Assembly: GCF_024343675.1 (NCBI RefSeq)
Contig: NZ_RJUD01000097.1
Span: 1 to 64,000 of the forward strand
DNA from: Lacihabitans sp. CS3-21
GTDB lineage: Bacteria > Bacteroidota > Bacteroidia > Cytophagales > Spirosomataceae
Direction of reading: 5' to 3'
Length of the DNA stretch: 64,000 nucleotides
The notes beneath the pieces are model-generated. The model searched no databases and had not been told where the DNA came from. It was given only the letters and a program-made list of their open reading frames with translations. Position 1 is the first letter of the stretch; each line of letters starts with the position of its first letter. A program made the translations under genes and the position numbers. Shown piece after piece: positions 46,599 through 55,736 of the stretch.

Positions 46599-47837
46599 AT
46601 GAATATTTTATTAGTCACGGTGGTTTTTCCATATCCTATCAACGATGGGGGAAGAAGTGGTACGTTTAAACTAATCGAATATCTTAGGTTTGAGCACAAC
46701 ATTACTTTGGTTTGCCCCTCTTGTAATCAAACAAACTACAAAAAACTGCAGGAGCTTTGGCCAAATGTAAACATTCTGACTTTCGATAGTCCCAAAAACA
46801 TAAGTGAAGGATTTAATCTCAAAGGATTTATCAAGAAAACCATAGTTGGTCAAAAAAAGCCATCAAAAAGTGAGATTTTTAAAAGCAATATGGTGCTCAA
46901 TAGCACAGATTTGGTGAAGTATTATTTTTCGAATTTGATTCAATTGGTTCAAAATGAGTTGAATACAAATTCTTATGATTTAATTCAAGTAGATTTTATT
47001 GAGCTCGCTCCTTTGATACATTTTTTACCAAAAAACATAAAGAAGGTTTTTGTTCATCACGAACTACGGTATAAAAGAATGGCCTTGGAATATGCTACGT
47101 TGGGCTATAAAGATGCAGCTGAGGAATGGAAAATTGCCAATACAAAGCTTCTGGAAGTCGGTCTTTTGAATGCTTTTGACACAGTGATTTGTCTAACAGA
47201 AATTGACAAAAAGACCCTTGAATTAGATGGAGTAATCGAGCGTAAATTGGAGGTGTCACCCTTACCTGTTGATTTGTCAGAACATCCTATCAATCAGCCT
47301 TTTGTATTTAGTAAAAGATTGGTTTTTCTGGGTCCGGAAGTTCATTTTCCTAACCTAGATGGCGTGGATTGGTTTTTGAATAATTGTTGGAATAAACTTC
47401 TTAAAAGTGACCCGAAACTACGCTTAAGTATTTTGGGTAAGTGGTCTGAAGAGGCAAAAATAATGTTTTCTGAATTCAGAAATATCACTTTCGAGGGTTT
47501 TGTAGAAGACCTCTCTTCTATAATGAAAGGGTCCATAATGATAGTGCCACTGAGAATAGGAAGTGGTATGAGGATGAAAATACTCGAAGGAGCCGCATGG
47601 CATGTGCCTATGGTGAGCACATCTATCGGAGCTGAAGGCTTACCCATGAAAAATATGGAAAACTGCATACTGGCAGACACCTCAAGCGAATTTATAGAAG
47701 GAATTCTAGCTTTAGCAGCCGATTCAGATCTTCAAAATATGTTTGTAAAGCATGCGAAGAATATTATAAAATTGGGCTACTCAGTGGAGGAATGCGGACA
47801 ATTAAGAAATGAGATTTACCAAAAAGTCACTTCTTAA
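46599..47837 (+). CDS. Glycosyltransferase family 4/GT-B
   Basis: 412 residues. The N-terminal domain starts LLVTVVFPYPINDGGRSG, with a glycine loop. The C-terminal nucleotide-sugar domain has LVFLGPEVHFPNLDGVDWF, LSILGKWS, ITFEGFVEDLSSIM, and PLRIGSGMRMKILEGAAWHVPMVSTSIGAEGL, the Glu-rich donor-binding block of GT4-like enzymes. Its end overlaps the convergent WbsX gene by 11 bp. With the preceding gene it forms a two-gene operon for surface glycan synthesis. Confidence 0.88.
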   Translation: MNILLVTVVFPYPINDGGRSGTFKLIEYLRFEHNITLVCPSCNQTNYKKLQELWPNVNILTFDSPKNISEGFNLKGFIKKTIVGQKKPSKSEIFKSNMVLNSTDLVKYYFSNLIQLVQNELNTNSYDLIQVDFIELAPLIHFLPKNIKKVFVHHELRYKRMALEYATLGYKDAAEEWKIANTKLLEVGLLNAFDTVICLTEIDKKTLELDGVIERKLEVSPLPVDLSEHPINQPFVFSKRLVFLGPEVHFPNLDGVDWFLNNCWNKLLKSDPKLRLSILGKWSEEAKIMFSEFRNITFEGFVEDLSSIMKGSIMIVPLRIGSGMRMKILEGAAWHVPMVSTSIGAEGLPMKNMENCILADTSSEFIEGILALAADSDLQNMFVKHAKNIIKLGYSVEECGQLRNEIYQKVTS

Positions 47838-48897
47838 AAACATCTTTTACAGCTTCCAAAAACTTAGTGCCATGTCTTTGGCAAGGTTCCAAATGATTTC
47901 CTTCGGCCCATTCGTTCCAGGCGTTTATAAACACGATTTGTTCCTCCTCAGGGAAGTTTTTTACATCGTTTTTGGCATCAATTAGCGAGTTTTTAAAATC
48001 TCCAACGTTTTGATTTCTAAGTATCACTGCATTTTTCTTCTTTCGAGCGGTATTGTCAAATCCCACCAAAACGCAGGGAAATCCTTTGTAATTAATCTTG
48101 AATTTTTTAGCTCTTTCTTTGTATTGCTTGTAGTCATAAACTTTCAGACTTGCACTGAAGATTCCTTGTAAGATATTCCTAATGAGCTTTTTAGGAGTAG
48201 GGCCGGTTGTCCAGAATTCTGATAAAAGACTTTGTCTAGCCTCAAAATGCAGAGCCATGTCAAATCCCAATTCATAGGGATTTATATCACCATTATGGGA
48301 ATTTGAGGCCACAAAATAGGGTTTTTCAATACCATTGGCCTTGCAAACTTCTTCAAAAATGGCAAAAGTTTGCTTTGGATCTGGTAAATCAAAAGGCTTA
48401 TAAATTAGAAAAAGAGGTCTATTGTTTATTTTGATATATCGTTCGTCCTTAAAAGAATTTACCAACCATTCAGCATGTGCTCGGTCATCTTCAAAGCTAT
48501 ATTTCTGATCCATTAATACTTTGGATTCATCGCCTTCCCATCGTCTCGACCAAGTCTCGTTTGCCCAAAAATAACAGAATGGAAAATCTGGTTTTTTGCT
48601 TTCCAGCATGGCATCAATGGGTTCTGTCATTAGCCTTTTGCCATCGAACCAATAGTGATAAAAACAAAAGCCATCAATGCCAAAAGCTTTTGCCAAATCA
48701 GCCTGAGCTATTCTAGATTCTTCCAATCGGAGGTCATAAAAACCCAAATCTGCTGGTAAATGTGGCTGCTCATGGCCTGAAAAGAGTTTTTCAGCAGAAG
48801 TTACGTTTGTCCATTCGGTGAATCCTTTGCCCCACCATTCGTCATTTTCAGGAAACGGATGGAACTGCGGCAAGTGGATGGCTAATACTTTGGGCAT
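47827..48897 (-). CDS. WbsX/GH99-like glycan enzyme, copy 2
   Basis: 356 residues, collinear with the product of 31362-32444: LPQFHPFPENDEWWGKGF, EWTNVTSA, HLPADLGFYDLRLEE, FCFYHYWFDGKRL, ANETWSRRWEGDES, INAWNEWAEGNHLEPC. The catalytic-looking Trp/Glu clusters are kept. It is transcribed toward the GT4 gene, with 3' ends overlapping by 11 bp. A -7-like TATCTTTG is at 49032-49025, 128 bp upstream of its start. Two diverged copies in separate glycan clusters suggest distinct acceptors. Confidence 0.85.
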   Translation of the reverse strand: MPKVLAIHLPQFHPFPENDEWWGKGFTEWTNVTSAEKLFSGHEQPHLPADLGFYDLRLEESRIAQADLAKAFGIDGFCFYHYWFDGKRLMTEPIDAMLESKKPDFPFCYFWANETWSRRWEGDESKVLMDQKYSFEDDRAHAEWLVNSFKDERYIKINNRPLFLIYKPFDLPDPKQTFAIFEEVCKANGIEKPYFVASNSHNGDINPYELGFDMALHFEARQSLLSEFWTTGPTPKKLIRNILQGIFSASLKVYDYKQYKERAKKFKINYKGFPCVLVGFDNTARKKKNAVILRNQNVGDFKNSLIDAKNDVKNFPEEEQIVFINAWNEWAEGNHLEPCQRHGTKFLEAVKDVFKK

Positions 48898-49177
48898 TTT
48901 TATTTTTTACGGTTATCGGCAAATTAGGACTAACAAATTGGTAATTTGAAACCATATTTTATTCATTCCTAAAGCATTTTCAAAAATTACAAGGTAGATT
49001 TTCCAGATACCTTTTTATTTTGGTGCAAAGATACCGCATTTGCCTAAATATATAAAGGATCATCTTTTAAATGAGTTTTACAATTTTCATTTTATGAGAT
49101 TAATGACTATTCATTGATAGGTTAATTTACCCATCTAAGAAATCCTATTTGGCAATCGACCGCAGCGTCGTCAGATT

Positions 49178-50332
49178 ATGTTAGAACTTCAAAATATTAT
49201 ATATTGCAAGAAAAAAACAATCGAAGATTCCGTTTACATATACGATGCCTTAAGAGTGCCGATTGGTAAAGCCAATGGGATTTACAAAAATATCCTTCCT
49301 GAAAATCTTGCAGCTTTTTTGATTCAAAAATTGATTGAAAGAAACAAATTAGATCCCGATGAGATTGAAGAAGTTATTTTTGCCAACGCATTTGGAACTG
49401 GTGGCAATATGACGCGTTATGCCTTACTTTCAGCGGGTTTGCCTGAAAGTATTTCAGCTTTTACAATCGATTCTCAATGTTCTGGAGGGCTGAAAGCTGT
49501 AGATTTGGGTTTTACATTACTGAAATCAATTCAACAAAAATTGATGATTGTGGGTGGAATGGAGAGTAAATCGTTGGCCCCTAAAAAAGCCTATCAATCT
49601 CATGATGAGCGTTTTGACTCAAATAAAACTTTTTTTACAACGGCAAAATTTAGCCCCAATCAGCTAGGAGAATTTCCTCTTTTGGCGGCAGCTAAAAATG
49701 TGGCATTAAAATATGGCATTACAAAAACCGAAATGTTGACATGGGCAAATGCATCTCATGAAAAGGCATTTTTAGCTCAAGAAAATGAATTCTTGAAGGC
49801 ATTCGTAGAGAAAATCGATAAGAACCATACAGACCAATCGATTAGACCTCAAATAGATTTGTTTAAATTTTCAACTAAGGATTTGATTGACAGAGCAGTT
49901 TCGGCACATTACAATGATGCTTCTGCCTGTTTGTTGATAGGAAATACCCATGGCGAACTTAAACCTTTAGCAAAAATTATTGCCACTGCCTCTGTGGGTT
50001 GTAGTCCTGAATATGCTCCTGAGGGCGTAATTTTTGCTACAAAAAAGCTTTTTGAAAATTCCGAAATCGGTATAGAGAAAATAGAACTTTTCGAAATAAA
50101 TGAATCATTTGCCTTGATACCACTTATTTTTGCAAAAGTTTTTGAAGTTGATTCGACTAAGATCAATGTGCTAGGTGGAAATTTGGCCTATGGACATCCG
50201 TTTGGAGCATCGGGAACCATAAACTTGATTCACTTGATAGCAAGTTTGAAGTTTAAAAAACTAAAATACGGTTTGACAGTAATTCCAGCGGCAGGCGGAC
50301 AAGCTACGGCAGTTTTGATAGAAAATATCTAA
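49178..50332 (+). CDS. Thiolase-family protein lacking the second catalytic cysteine
   Basis: 384 residues of the thiolase fold. Nucleophile Cys101 is present (DSQCSGGLKA), as are EINESFA and GGNLAYGHPFGASG with the active-site His. The C-terminal CxGGG motif, which provides the acid/base Cys, reads VIPAAGGQ (about 368-375), with Pro at the Cys position. Standard thiolysis or condensation should therefore be impaired, and it may act on a different acyl transfer. An extra ~17 residues precede the usual VYIVDA-like start, and no later ATG exists. The next gene, a CoA-ligase-like protein, starts 1 bp after its stop. Bacillus yhfS/yhfT is a similar thiolase-ligase pair, to my knowledge linked to a biotin transporter gene. 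Confidence 0.85.
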   Translation: MLELQNIIYCKKKTIEDSVYIYDALRVPIGKANGIYKNILPENLAAFLIQKLIERNKLDPDEIEEVIFANAFGTGGNMTRYALLSAGLPESISAFTIDSQCSGGLKAVDLGFTLLKSIQQKLMIVGGMESKSLAPKKAYQSHDERFDSNKTFFTTAKFSPNQLGEFPLLAAAKNVALKYGITKTEMLTWANASHEKAFLAQENEFLKAFVEKIDKNHTDQSIRPQIDLFKFSTKDLIDRAVSAHYNDASACLLIGNTHGELKPLAKIIATASVGCSPEYAPEGVIFATKKLFENSEIGIEKIELFEINESFALIPLIFAKVFEVDSTKINVLGGNLAYGHPFGASGTINLIHLIASLKFKKLKYGLTVIPAAGGQATAVLIENI

Positions 50333-50333
50333 A

Positions 50334-51641
50334 ATGTTTTTTGAAAAAATACAAAATGTTGATTCCGAAAAAATAGCCATATTGGCTGATGGTAAGTCTA
50401 TTACCTTTGGAGATATTTTGACTATATCAAAAAAAAGAGCTGTATTTTTTGAAAACAAAAAAGAGTGCTTTCTTCTTTGTCACACTTCTGAACTAGAGAA
50501 CTTATTCAATTTCTTTGCCATAATTGCAGTTGGTGGTAGAGCCATTTTTGGTGGTAAAAACCTCTCAGAGGAGCAAAAAAATAGTATTTCTGTTATTCAC
50601 AATGCCACAATATTAGACTTTATTCCGGAATCTGAAAAAGACATTCGAGCATTTTGTTCTGTTTCAAAAAGTGATTATTTTTTAGGTGTTTTAAGTTCTG
50701 GTTCCACAGGTCAATCCAAACTCATTTGGAAGGATTATCAGTCTTGGTTTTCTGCATTTCCGCATCAATCTAAAATTTTTGGGATTACAGAACAAGATCG
50801 AGTTTTTGTGTTAGATGCCTTGGCTTATTCAGCTAACCTCAATACCCTTTTGCATACTTTATGGCAGGGTGCTACAGTAATTTTAGGGAAGCTGGTAGAA
50901 GCTTCGTTATGGCCTAAAATTTTTAATAATCAGGGAGTTACATCCGCTTTCTTGGTTCCTTCACACATAAGATTATTAAGTGCTAACGAGCATTTTGGAA
51001 ATATAAAACTGAAGTCATTGGTGTCGGCAGGAGAGAAATTGGACGTCAAACTTGCCCAATTAGTTTTAGGCTCTATTCCCAATATTTTGCTTACCGAATA
51101 TTATGGTGCTGCAGAGTTGGGCCATGTGTCTTATGCTCAAAATCAGGATATTGTGGACCATCCAACTTCAGTTGGAAAAGCATTTTCCGAGGTTGAAATT
51201 GTGATTAAGGAAGATAAAATTTATGTAGAAAGCCCCTATGTTTCACCTGAATATAGAAGCATTAGAACCGTTTTCGACTTTGGTTTTCTTGATGTTAATG
51301 GCCATTTATGTGTTTTCGGTCGGCAAGGTCGAATGTTCAATAGGAGAGGACTCAATATTTTTGCAGAAGAAATTGAACAGGCTGCAATTTTGCACCCTTT
51401 TGTGAAAGAGGCGGTTTTGGTGGCGAATACGCATAAGTCATATATATTGGAGCTAATTGTTGTAGTAAAGCAAGAAATTTCTAAATCTCAATTACAAGAT
51501 TTTCTACTTAAAAAAATCACAAAGGACAAACTACCCAACAAGATTATTTTTTCTTTAGACCTTCCGCGTAACGATGCTGGGAAAGTGGATTTCAAGGTAA
51601 TGTCCAAAAAACCAGTGGACGAAGAGAATTTGGTGGGATAG
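50334..51641 (+). CDS. AMP-forming acyl-CoA synthetase-like protein
   Basis: 435 residues of the ANL superfamily, shorter than usual (about 500-560). The P-loop SSGSTGQSKLIWK is present. Motif A5, usually YGxTE, reads EYYGAAELGH; the hinge region has DVNGHLCVFGRQG and NRRGLNIFAEEIEQA; the C-terminal A10-like lysine is in NDAGKVDFKVM. So adenylation looks feasible. The shortened N-terminal half may affect substrate range. It is coupled with the thiolase-like gene and followed by a TonB receptor after 45 bp. Substrate unknown; a fatty or short-chain carboxylate is likely. Confidence 0.8.
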   Translation: MFFEKIQNVDSEKIAILADGKSITFGDILTISKKRAVFFENKKECFLLCHTSELENLFNFFAIIAVGGRAIFGGKNLSEEQKNSISVIHNATILDFIPESEKDIRAFCSVSKSDYFLGVLSSGSTGQSKLIWKDYQSWFSAFPHQSKIFGITEQDRVFVLDALAYSANLNTLLHTLWQGATVILGKLVEASLWPKIFNNQGVTSAFLVPSHIRLLSANEHFGNIKLKSLVSAGEKLDVKLAQLVLGSIPNILLTEYYGAAELGHVSYAQNQDIVDHPTSVGKAFSEVEIVIKEDKIYVESPYVSPEYRSIRTVFDFGFLDVNGHLCVFGRQGRMFNRRGLNIFAEEIEQAAILHPFVKEAVLVANTHKSYILELIVVVKQEISKSQLQDFLLKKITKDKLPNKIIFSLDLPRNDAGKVDFKVMSKKPVDEENLVG

Positions 51642-51686
51642 TTTAAAGCTTTCTCAAAAAATATTTTTAACCAAATTTTCAATTGA

Positions 51687-53597
51687 ATGAAATTTCATTT
51701 AACCATTATTCTTTTTTGTGTTTTCCAAGCTTCCTTTTCGCAAGATTCTACCTCAATTGATCTATCCGAATTAAGTGTGACAGCCAATATCATCAATACT
51801 GAAATCAAAAATGCAGGTCGAAATATCACGGTAATCGACCGTAAGATGATTGAAAACTCTCCAGTAAAAACTTTGGATGGTGTTTTGCAATATGCTTTAA
51901 ATGTGGATGTTAGATCTCGTTCTGCATTTGGTGTTCAGGCGGATATCAGCATTAGAGGAGGACATTATGACCAAACCTTGATTCTGGTGGATGGCATCAA
52001 AGTGAATGACCCGCAAACTGGCCACCACAGTTTAAATATTCCTGTGCCTTTTTCGATGATTGACAGAATTGAAATATTACAAGGCGGTACTTCTCGTGTT
52101 TTTGGACCTAGTGCGTTTTCCGGAGTTATCAATATCATTACCAAGAAAATAAGTAAAAACTTGGTTTCGGCGAATTTGGGAATGGGTTCTTATGGTTCAA
52201 AAAATGCGGCAATTAATACTGGTTTAATTTTTAAGCAAAATACAGCTTCAGTTTCTTTGGAACATTTGGATAGTGATGGCTATATCAAAAATACGGCTTT
52301 CAAGAAACAATCTATTTCTGCAACCTTAGGTCGAATTTATAGCAAAGGATCATTGGATTTGAATTTTGGTGCCATGGCCAATCAGTTTGGAGCATCTAAT
52401 TTTTATCACCCGAAGTTCTATAAACAATACGAAGAAGTGGACAGTCGATTAGTTAATCTGTCTTGGAAGCATAAGTTTGGCAGAAAACTGAGTGGGATTT
52501 TGATGGTAAACCAAAGAACGCACCATGATCTATATGATTTTGATGATTATTTGGGTTCTAAAAAATTCAGCTCAGTAAATTTTCATAAAACCTCGGTTTT
52601 TGATGCTGAATGGAAATTTAAACTGGATAATAATTTTGGTCAAACAGCCTTTGGTGCAGAATATCGAATAGAAAAAGTACTTTCAAATCGATTGGGAGAT
52701 AATCTTGCTGAACCACAAGTTGTGGATGCTGAATTATTTCCCAATGTTTTTTACAATAAATCAAAAACAAGGGACAATTTTAGTTTTTTTGGAGAACATC
52801 AAAAACGATGGAATAAATTTAACCTTTCGGCAGGAACATTGGCCAATTATAACTCTCAATTTGGATTGGCTTTTTATCCTGGTATTGACCTTAGTTATTT
52901 TTCTAGTCAAAATGCATCCTTTTATGCCTCGGCCAATCGGTCTTTAAGATATCCTACTTTTACTGAGCTTTATCTCAATACTTCTACAGTAAAAGCTGAC
53001 CCAAATCTGAAACCTGAAAAAGCCATGAGTTTTGAGATAGGTCATAAATATCAGTCAAAAATGTATTCGAGTGTATTTTCGGTTTTTTATAGAAAGACCA
53101 CAGATGCTATTGATAAGGTAAAACGACCCGAATTGAATGTGCCCACCATGGAAAATATTGATGACATAAATATGTTTGGTATAGAACTAAGTCAGCAAAT
53201 TTTGTTAGACAATTATGTGAAGTTTCTAAAAAAACTGAGCTTTAACTATGCATTTCTGAAAGCTGATAGAAATGAGGACGGGTTTCAATCGTTTTACACA
53301 CTTAATTATTTGAAGCAAAAGTTTTCAGCAGGATTGTTTTTACAACCCATTAAAAATTCAAGCTTGGCCATTTGGTACACGCATAAAAACCGTGCGGGCA
53401 ATTATCAGTGGGATGCCACATCTCCTTTATTGGCCTATCCAAAGGTTAATTTATTGGATATTAGGCTTTCACAGCAAATAGGCAAAATGGCTCTTTTTGT
53501 GGACGCCAACAATGTTTTTGATAGAAATTATTTTGAACATGGCTTTGTGCAATTGCCTGGAAGATGGATAACCGCAGGAATAAAAGCTGATTTTTAA
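51687..53597 (+). CDS. TonB-dependent receptor, BtuB-like
   Basis: 636 residues. Signal peptide (IILFCVFQASFSQ), TonB-box-like LSELSVTAN, plug domain (ISIRGGHYDQTLILVDGIKV, IEILQGGTSRVFGPSAF, GVINIITKK), then a 22-strand barrel ending in WITAGIKADF with a terminal aromatic. The size and plug resemble BtuB, the cobalamin receptor. No SusD partner is beside it. The thiolase-like and ligase-like genes upstream are close enough for one operon, so it could import a precursor for that pathway. The ligand cannot be told from sequence. Confidence 0.88.
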   Translation: MKFHLTIILFCVFQASFSQDSTSIDLSELSVTANIINTEIKNAGRNITVIDRKMIENSPVKTLDGVLQYALNVDVRSRSAFGVQADISIRGGHYDQTLILVDGIKVNDPQTGHHSLNIPVPFSMIDRIEILQGGTSRVFGPSAFSGVINIITKKISKNLVSANLGMGSYGSKNAAINTGLIFKQNTASVSLEHLDSDGYIKNTAFKKQSISATLGRIYSKGSLDLNFGAMANQFGASNFYHPKFYKQYEEVDSRLVNLSWKHKFGRKLSGILMVNQRTHHDLYDFDDYLGSKKFSSVNFHKTSVFDAEWKFKLDNNFGQTAFGAEYRIEKVLSNRLGDNLAEPQVVDAELFPNVFYNKSKTRDNFSFFGEHQKRWNKFNLSAGTLANYNSQFGLAFYPGIDLSYFSSQNASFYASANRSLRYPTFTELYLNTSTVKADPNLKPEKAMSFEIGHKYQSKMYSSVFSVFYRKTTDAIDKVKRPELNVPTMENIDDINMFGIELSQQILLDNYVKFLKKLSFNYAFLKADRNEDGFQSFYTLNYLKQKFSAGLFLQPIKNSSLAIWYTHKNRAGNYQWDATSPLLAYPKVNLLDIRLSQQIGKMALFVDANNVFDRNYFEHGFVQLPGRWITAGIKADF

Positions 53598-53650
53598 TTT
53601 AATTTTAAGATTTTGATGGTAATTTTGCATCGTGAACAATACTTATAAGG

Positions 53651-54061
53651 ATGATTCAGGTCACTAGAAGAGAGACTTTCAATGCAGCACATAGACTTTA
53701 TAATCCAAAATGGAGTAAAGAAAAGAACTTTGAGATATTTGGGCCATGCTCTCGTGTTCATGGTCACAATTGGGAACTTTTTGTGACTGTGGAGGGAGAG
53801 GTAGAGGAAGATACTGGTTTTGTGATCGATTTAAAGATACTCAGGGATGTTATGCGTGCGTATATTGTGGATAAAGTAGATCATACTTATCTTAACGAGG
53901 ATGTAGATTTTTTGCTTGGGCAACTCCCAAGTACAGAAAATTTTGCAATCGCCATTTGGAAGATTTTGCAGCCAATTTTGAAAAATAATCATGGTGTTGA
54001 ATTGTGCAAAATCAAACTGACTGAAACAGACAATCATTTCGTAGAATATTATGGTAAATAA
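53651..54061 (+). CDS. queD: 6-carboxytetrahydropterin synthase / PTPS-family protein
   Basis: 136 residues of the T-fold PTPS family. Zinc ligands are H14-region FNAAHRL and H39/H41-region HGHNW, with the catalytic Cys preceding (GPCSRVHGHNW), and C-terminal TETDNHFVEYYG. This set matches QueD, which makes 6-carboxytetrahydropterin for queuosine. Eukaryotic-type PTPS activity is an alternative. It is 9 bp before lpxB. A TAATTTTG -7-like box lies at 53620-53627. Confidence 0.85.
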   Translation: MIQVTRRETFNAAHRLYNPKWSKEKNFEIFGPCSRVHGHNWELFVTVEGEVEEDTGFVIDLKILRDVMRAYIVDKVDHTYLNEDVDFLLGQLPSTENFAIAIWKILQPILKNNHGVELCKIKLTETDNHFVEYYGK

Positions 54062-54070
54062 GTATTTCTC

Positions 54071-55165
54071 ATGAAATATTTTATTGTTGCTGGCGAAAAA
54101 TCTGGTGATATGCATGCCGCTAACCTTTGTTTGGAATTGGCAAAATCAAGTCCAAACGTCGAAATGATGGGCTGGGGTGGTGAAAAGATGGAAGCTGCGG
54201 GTGTAAAAATCCTAAAAAATTATAGAGAACTTGCCTTTATGGGTTTTTGGGAAGTTATCAAAAACCTGGCAACCATTTTCGGTTTTTTGAAATTAGCCAA
54301 AAAGCAAATTCTTGATTTTAATCCCGATGTCTTAATTTTAGTAGATTACGCAGGTTTTAATCTCAAACTTGCCAAATGGGCAAAAAACCAAGGATTTAAA
54401 GTAGTTTATTATATCGCACCGAAAGCCTGGGCTTGGAGAGCTTCCAGAGCCGAAACCATAAGAAAGTACGTCGATTTATTGTTGGTCATTTTTCCTTTTG
54501 AAAAAGCTTTTTTTGAAAAATATGGTATAAATACCCGATTTGTAGGCAATCCGCTTTTTGATGAAATTGCCAAATTTGAAACTAATCCATTTTTTAAAAA
54601 AGAAAATGGATTAACTGATAAACCGATTGTGGCTTTGCTTCCAGGAAGTAGAAAGCAGGAAATTGAAGGTATGCTACAATTGATGGCAAATTTGACCAAA
54701 GAATATGCTGATATACAGTGGGTAGTGGCGGGAGTTTCTAGTTTTGATATGGGTTTTTATACGGTCTATGGTGGAGAGTTTAATGTCATTTTTGACAAGA
54801 CTTATGATTTGCTCTCTGTAGCAGATGCAGCTGTAGTTACTTCAGGAACAGCTACTTTGGAAACGGCTCTTTTTAAAGTACCTCAGGTGGTGGTTTACAA
54901 AACGAGTAATTTTAGTTACCAAATAGCCAAAAGACTTGTGCAAATTAAATATATATCGTTGGTCAATTTGGTTGCACAAAAAGAAGTTGTAAAGGAGCTT
55001 ATTCAGAGAGAATATTCTTTAGAAAATACCAAAAAAGAATTGGAAAAAGTACTTTTTGATAATAAAGTTAGGGATAATCAGTTAATGGAATACAATGGCA
55101 TTATACAAACTTTGGGCGTAGTAAAAGCCTCAGAGAATGCCGCTTTAGAAATACTTAAATTGTAA
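54071..55165 (+). CDS. lpxB: Lipid-A-disaccharide synthase
   Basis: 364 residues, GT19. It joins lipid X and UDP-2,3-diacylglucosamine into the tetra-acyl disaccharide. Visible: VAGEKSGDMHAANL, MGWGGEKMEAAGV, LMGFWEV-type block (LAFMGFWEVI), VDYAGFNLKLAKW, YYIAPKAWAWRASRAE, FVGNPLFDE, ALLPGSRKQEIE, and TSGTATLETALFKVPQVVVYK. Length and motif order are standard. Co-transcribed with queD and a lipoprotein gene. With waaA it shows that this organism makes Kdo-lipid A. Confidence 0.97.
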   Translation: MKYFIVAGEKSGDMHAANLCLELAKSSPNVEMMGWGGEKMEAAGVKILKNYRELAFMGFWEVIKNLATIFGFLKLAKKQILDFNPDVLILVDYAGFNLKLAKWAKNQGFKVVYYIAPKAWAWRASRAETIRKYVDLLLVIFPFEKAFFEKYGINTRFVGNPLFDEIAKFETNPFFKKENGLTDKPIVALLPGSRKQEIEGMLQLMANLTKEYADIQWVVAGVSSFDMGFYTVYGGEFNVIFDKTYDLLSVADAAVVTSGTATLETALFKVPQVVVYKTSNFSYQIAKRLVQIKYISLVNLVAQKEVVKELIQREYSLENTKKELEKVLFDNKVRDNQLMEYNGIIQTLGVVKASENAALEILKL

Positions 55166-55173
55166 AAACAAGC

Positions 55174-55653
55174 ATGAAGAAATTATTGGTTTTGGTTTTT
55201 GGATTGGTTTTGGTTTTTGGTTGCAAAAAAGATGAAGTAGCGGTGGAAAAGACCACCCTAGAATATTTAACAGGAACTACTTCTAAGAAATGGAAAGTGA
55301 CAGAAGGTATGGTAAAATTGGGTGAACAATCGGTCAATTTGATATCTAACCAACCCCCTTGTATTACGGACAATATTTTGGTTTTAAATAACAATAAAAC
55401 CTATGAATTGAACGAAGGTGCCTCAAAATGTGATCCTGCCAAAGACCCAGATTTGATTATTAAAGCTAACTGGACATTGGTAGAAGAACCAAAAGCTATC
55501 ACCATCGATAAATTCATTTTTTTAAATTATACCCTTCAAAATTCGAAATTTTTAATTTCAAGTATAAACGATAATCAATTTGTTGGACAAACTGAGATTA
55601 GCTTAAACGGAAAGACTTATCAAGCTAACATTACTTTTTCGGTAGTCAATTAA
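55174..55653 (+). CDS. Lipoprotein, lipocalin-like
   Basis: 159 residues. A lipobox (VFGC at residues 14-17) follows a hydrophobic signal, and KKDE comes straight after the Cys, which in Bacteroidota often accompanies lipoproteins retained or exposed at the outer membrane. The mature part is beta-rich (TSKKWKVTEGMV, KTYELNEGASKCDPA, LTLVEEP-type strands) and resembles the small lipocalin-like lipoproteins of the phylum. It lies 8 bp after lpxB and is likely its operon partner. No specific function can be given. Confidence 0.75.
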   Translation: MKKLLVLVFGLVLVFGCKKDEVAVEKTTLEYLTGTTSKKWKVTEGMVKLGEQSVNLISNQPPCITDNILVLNNNKTYELNEGASKCDPAKDPDLIIKANWTLVEEPKAITIDKFIFLNYTLQNSKFLISSINDNQFVGQTEISLNGKTYQANITFSVVN

Positions 55654-55697
55654 AATCATTAATTAATATTTGTTCTAAATAACCGAACACAATTGCT

Positions 55698-55705
55698 TAA
55701 TTTTG
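55698..55705 (+). promoter_or_regulatory. Probable -7 element for sufB
   Basis: TAATTTTG, matching TAnnTTTG, lies 32 bp before the sufB ATG. The nearest upstream TTG is 25 bp away, outside the best spacing. Confidence 0.4.
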
Positions 55706-55736
55706 TGTTAGAAATACAAACTGAACGATCTTTTAG

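Noticed and set aside
49156-49177. GC-rich patch (CGACCGCAGCGTCGTCAG) before the thiolase-like gene as an attachment site or operator
   Set aside because: Only a 4-bp inverted arm is present and no matching copy or integrase is seen in the window.
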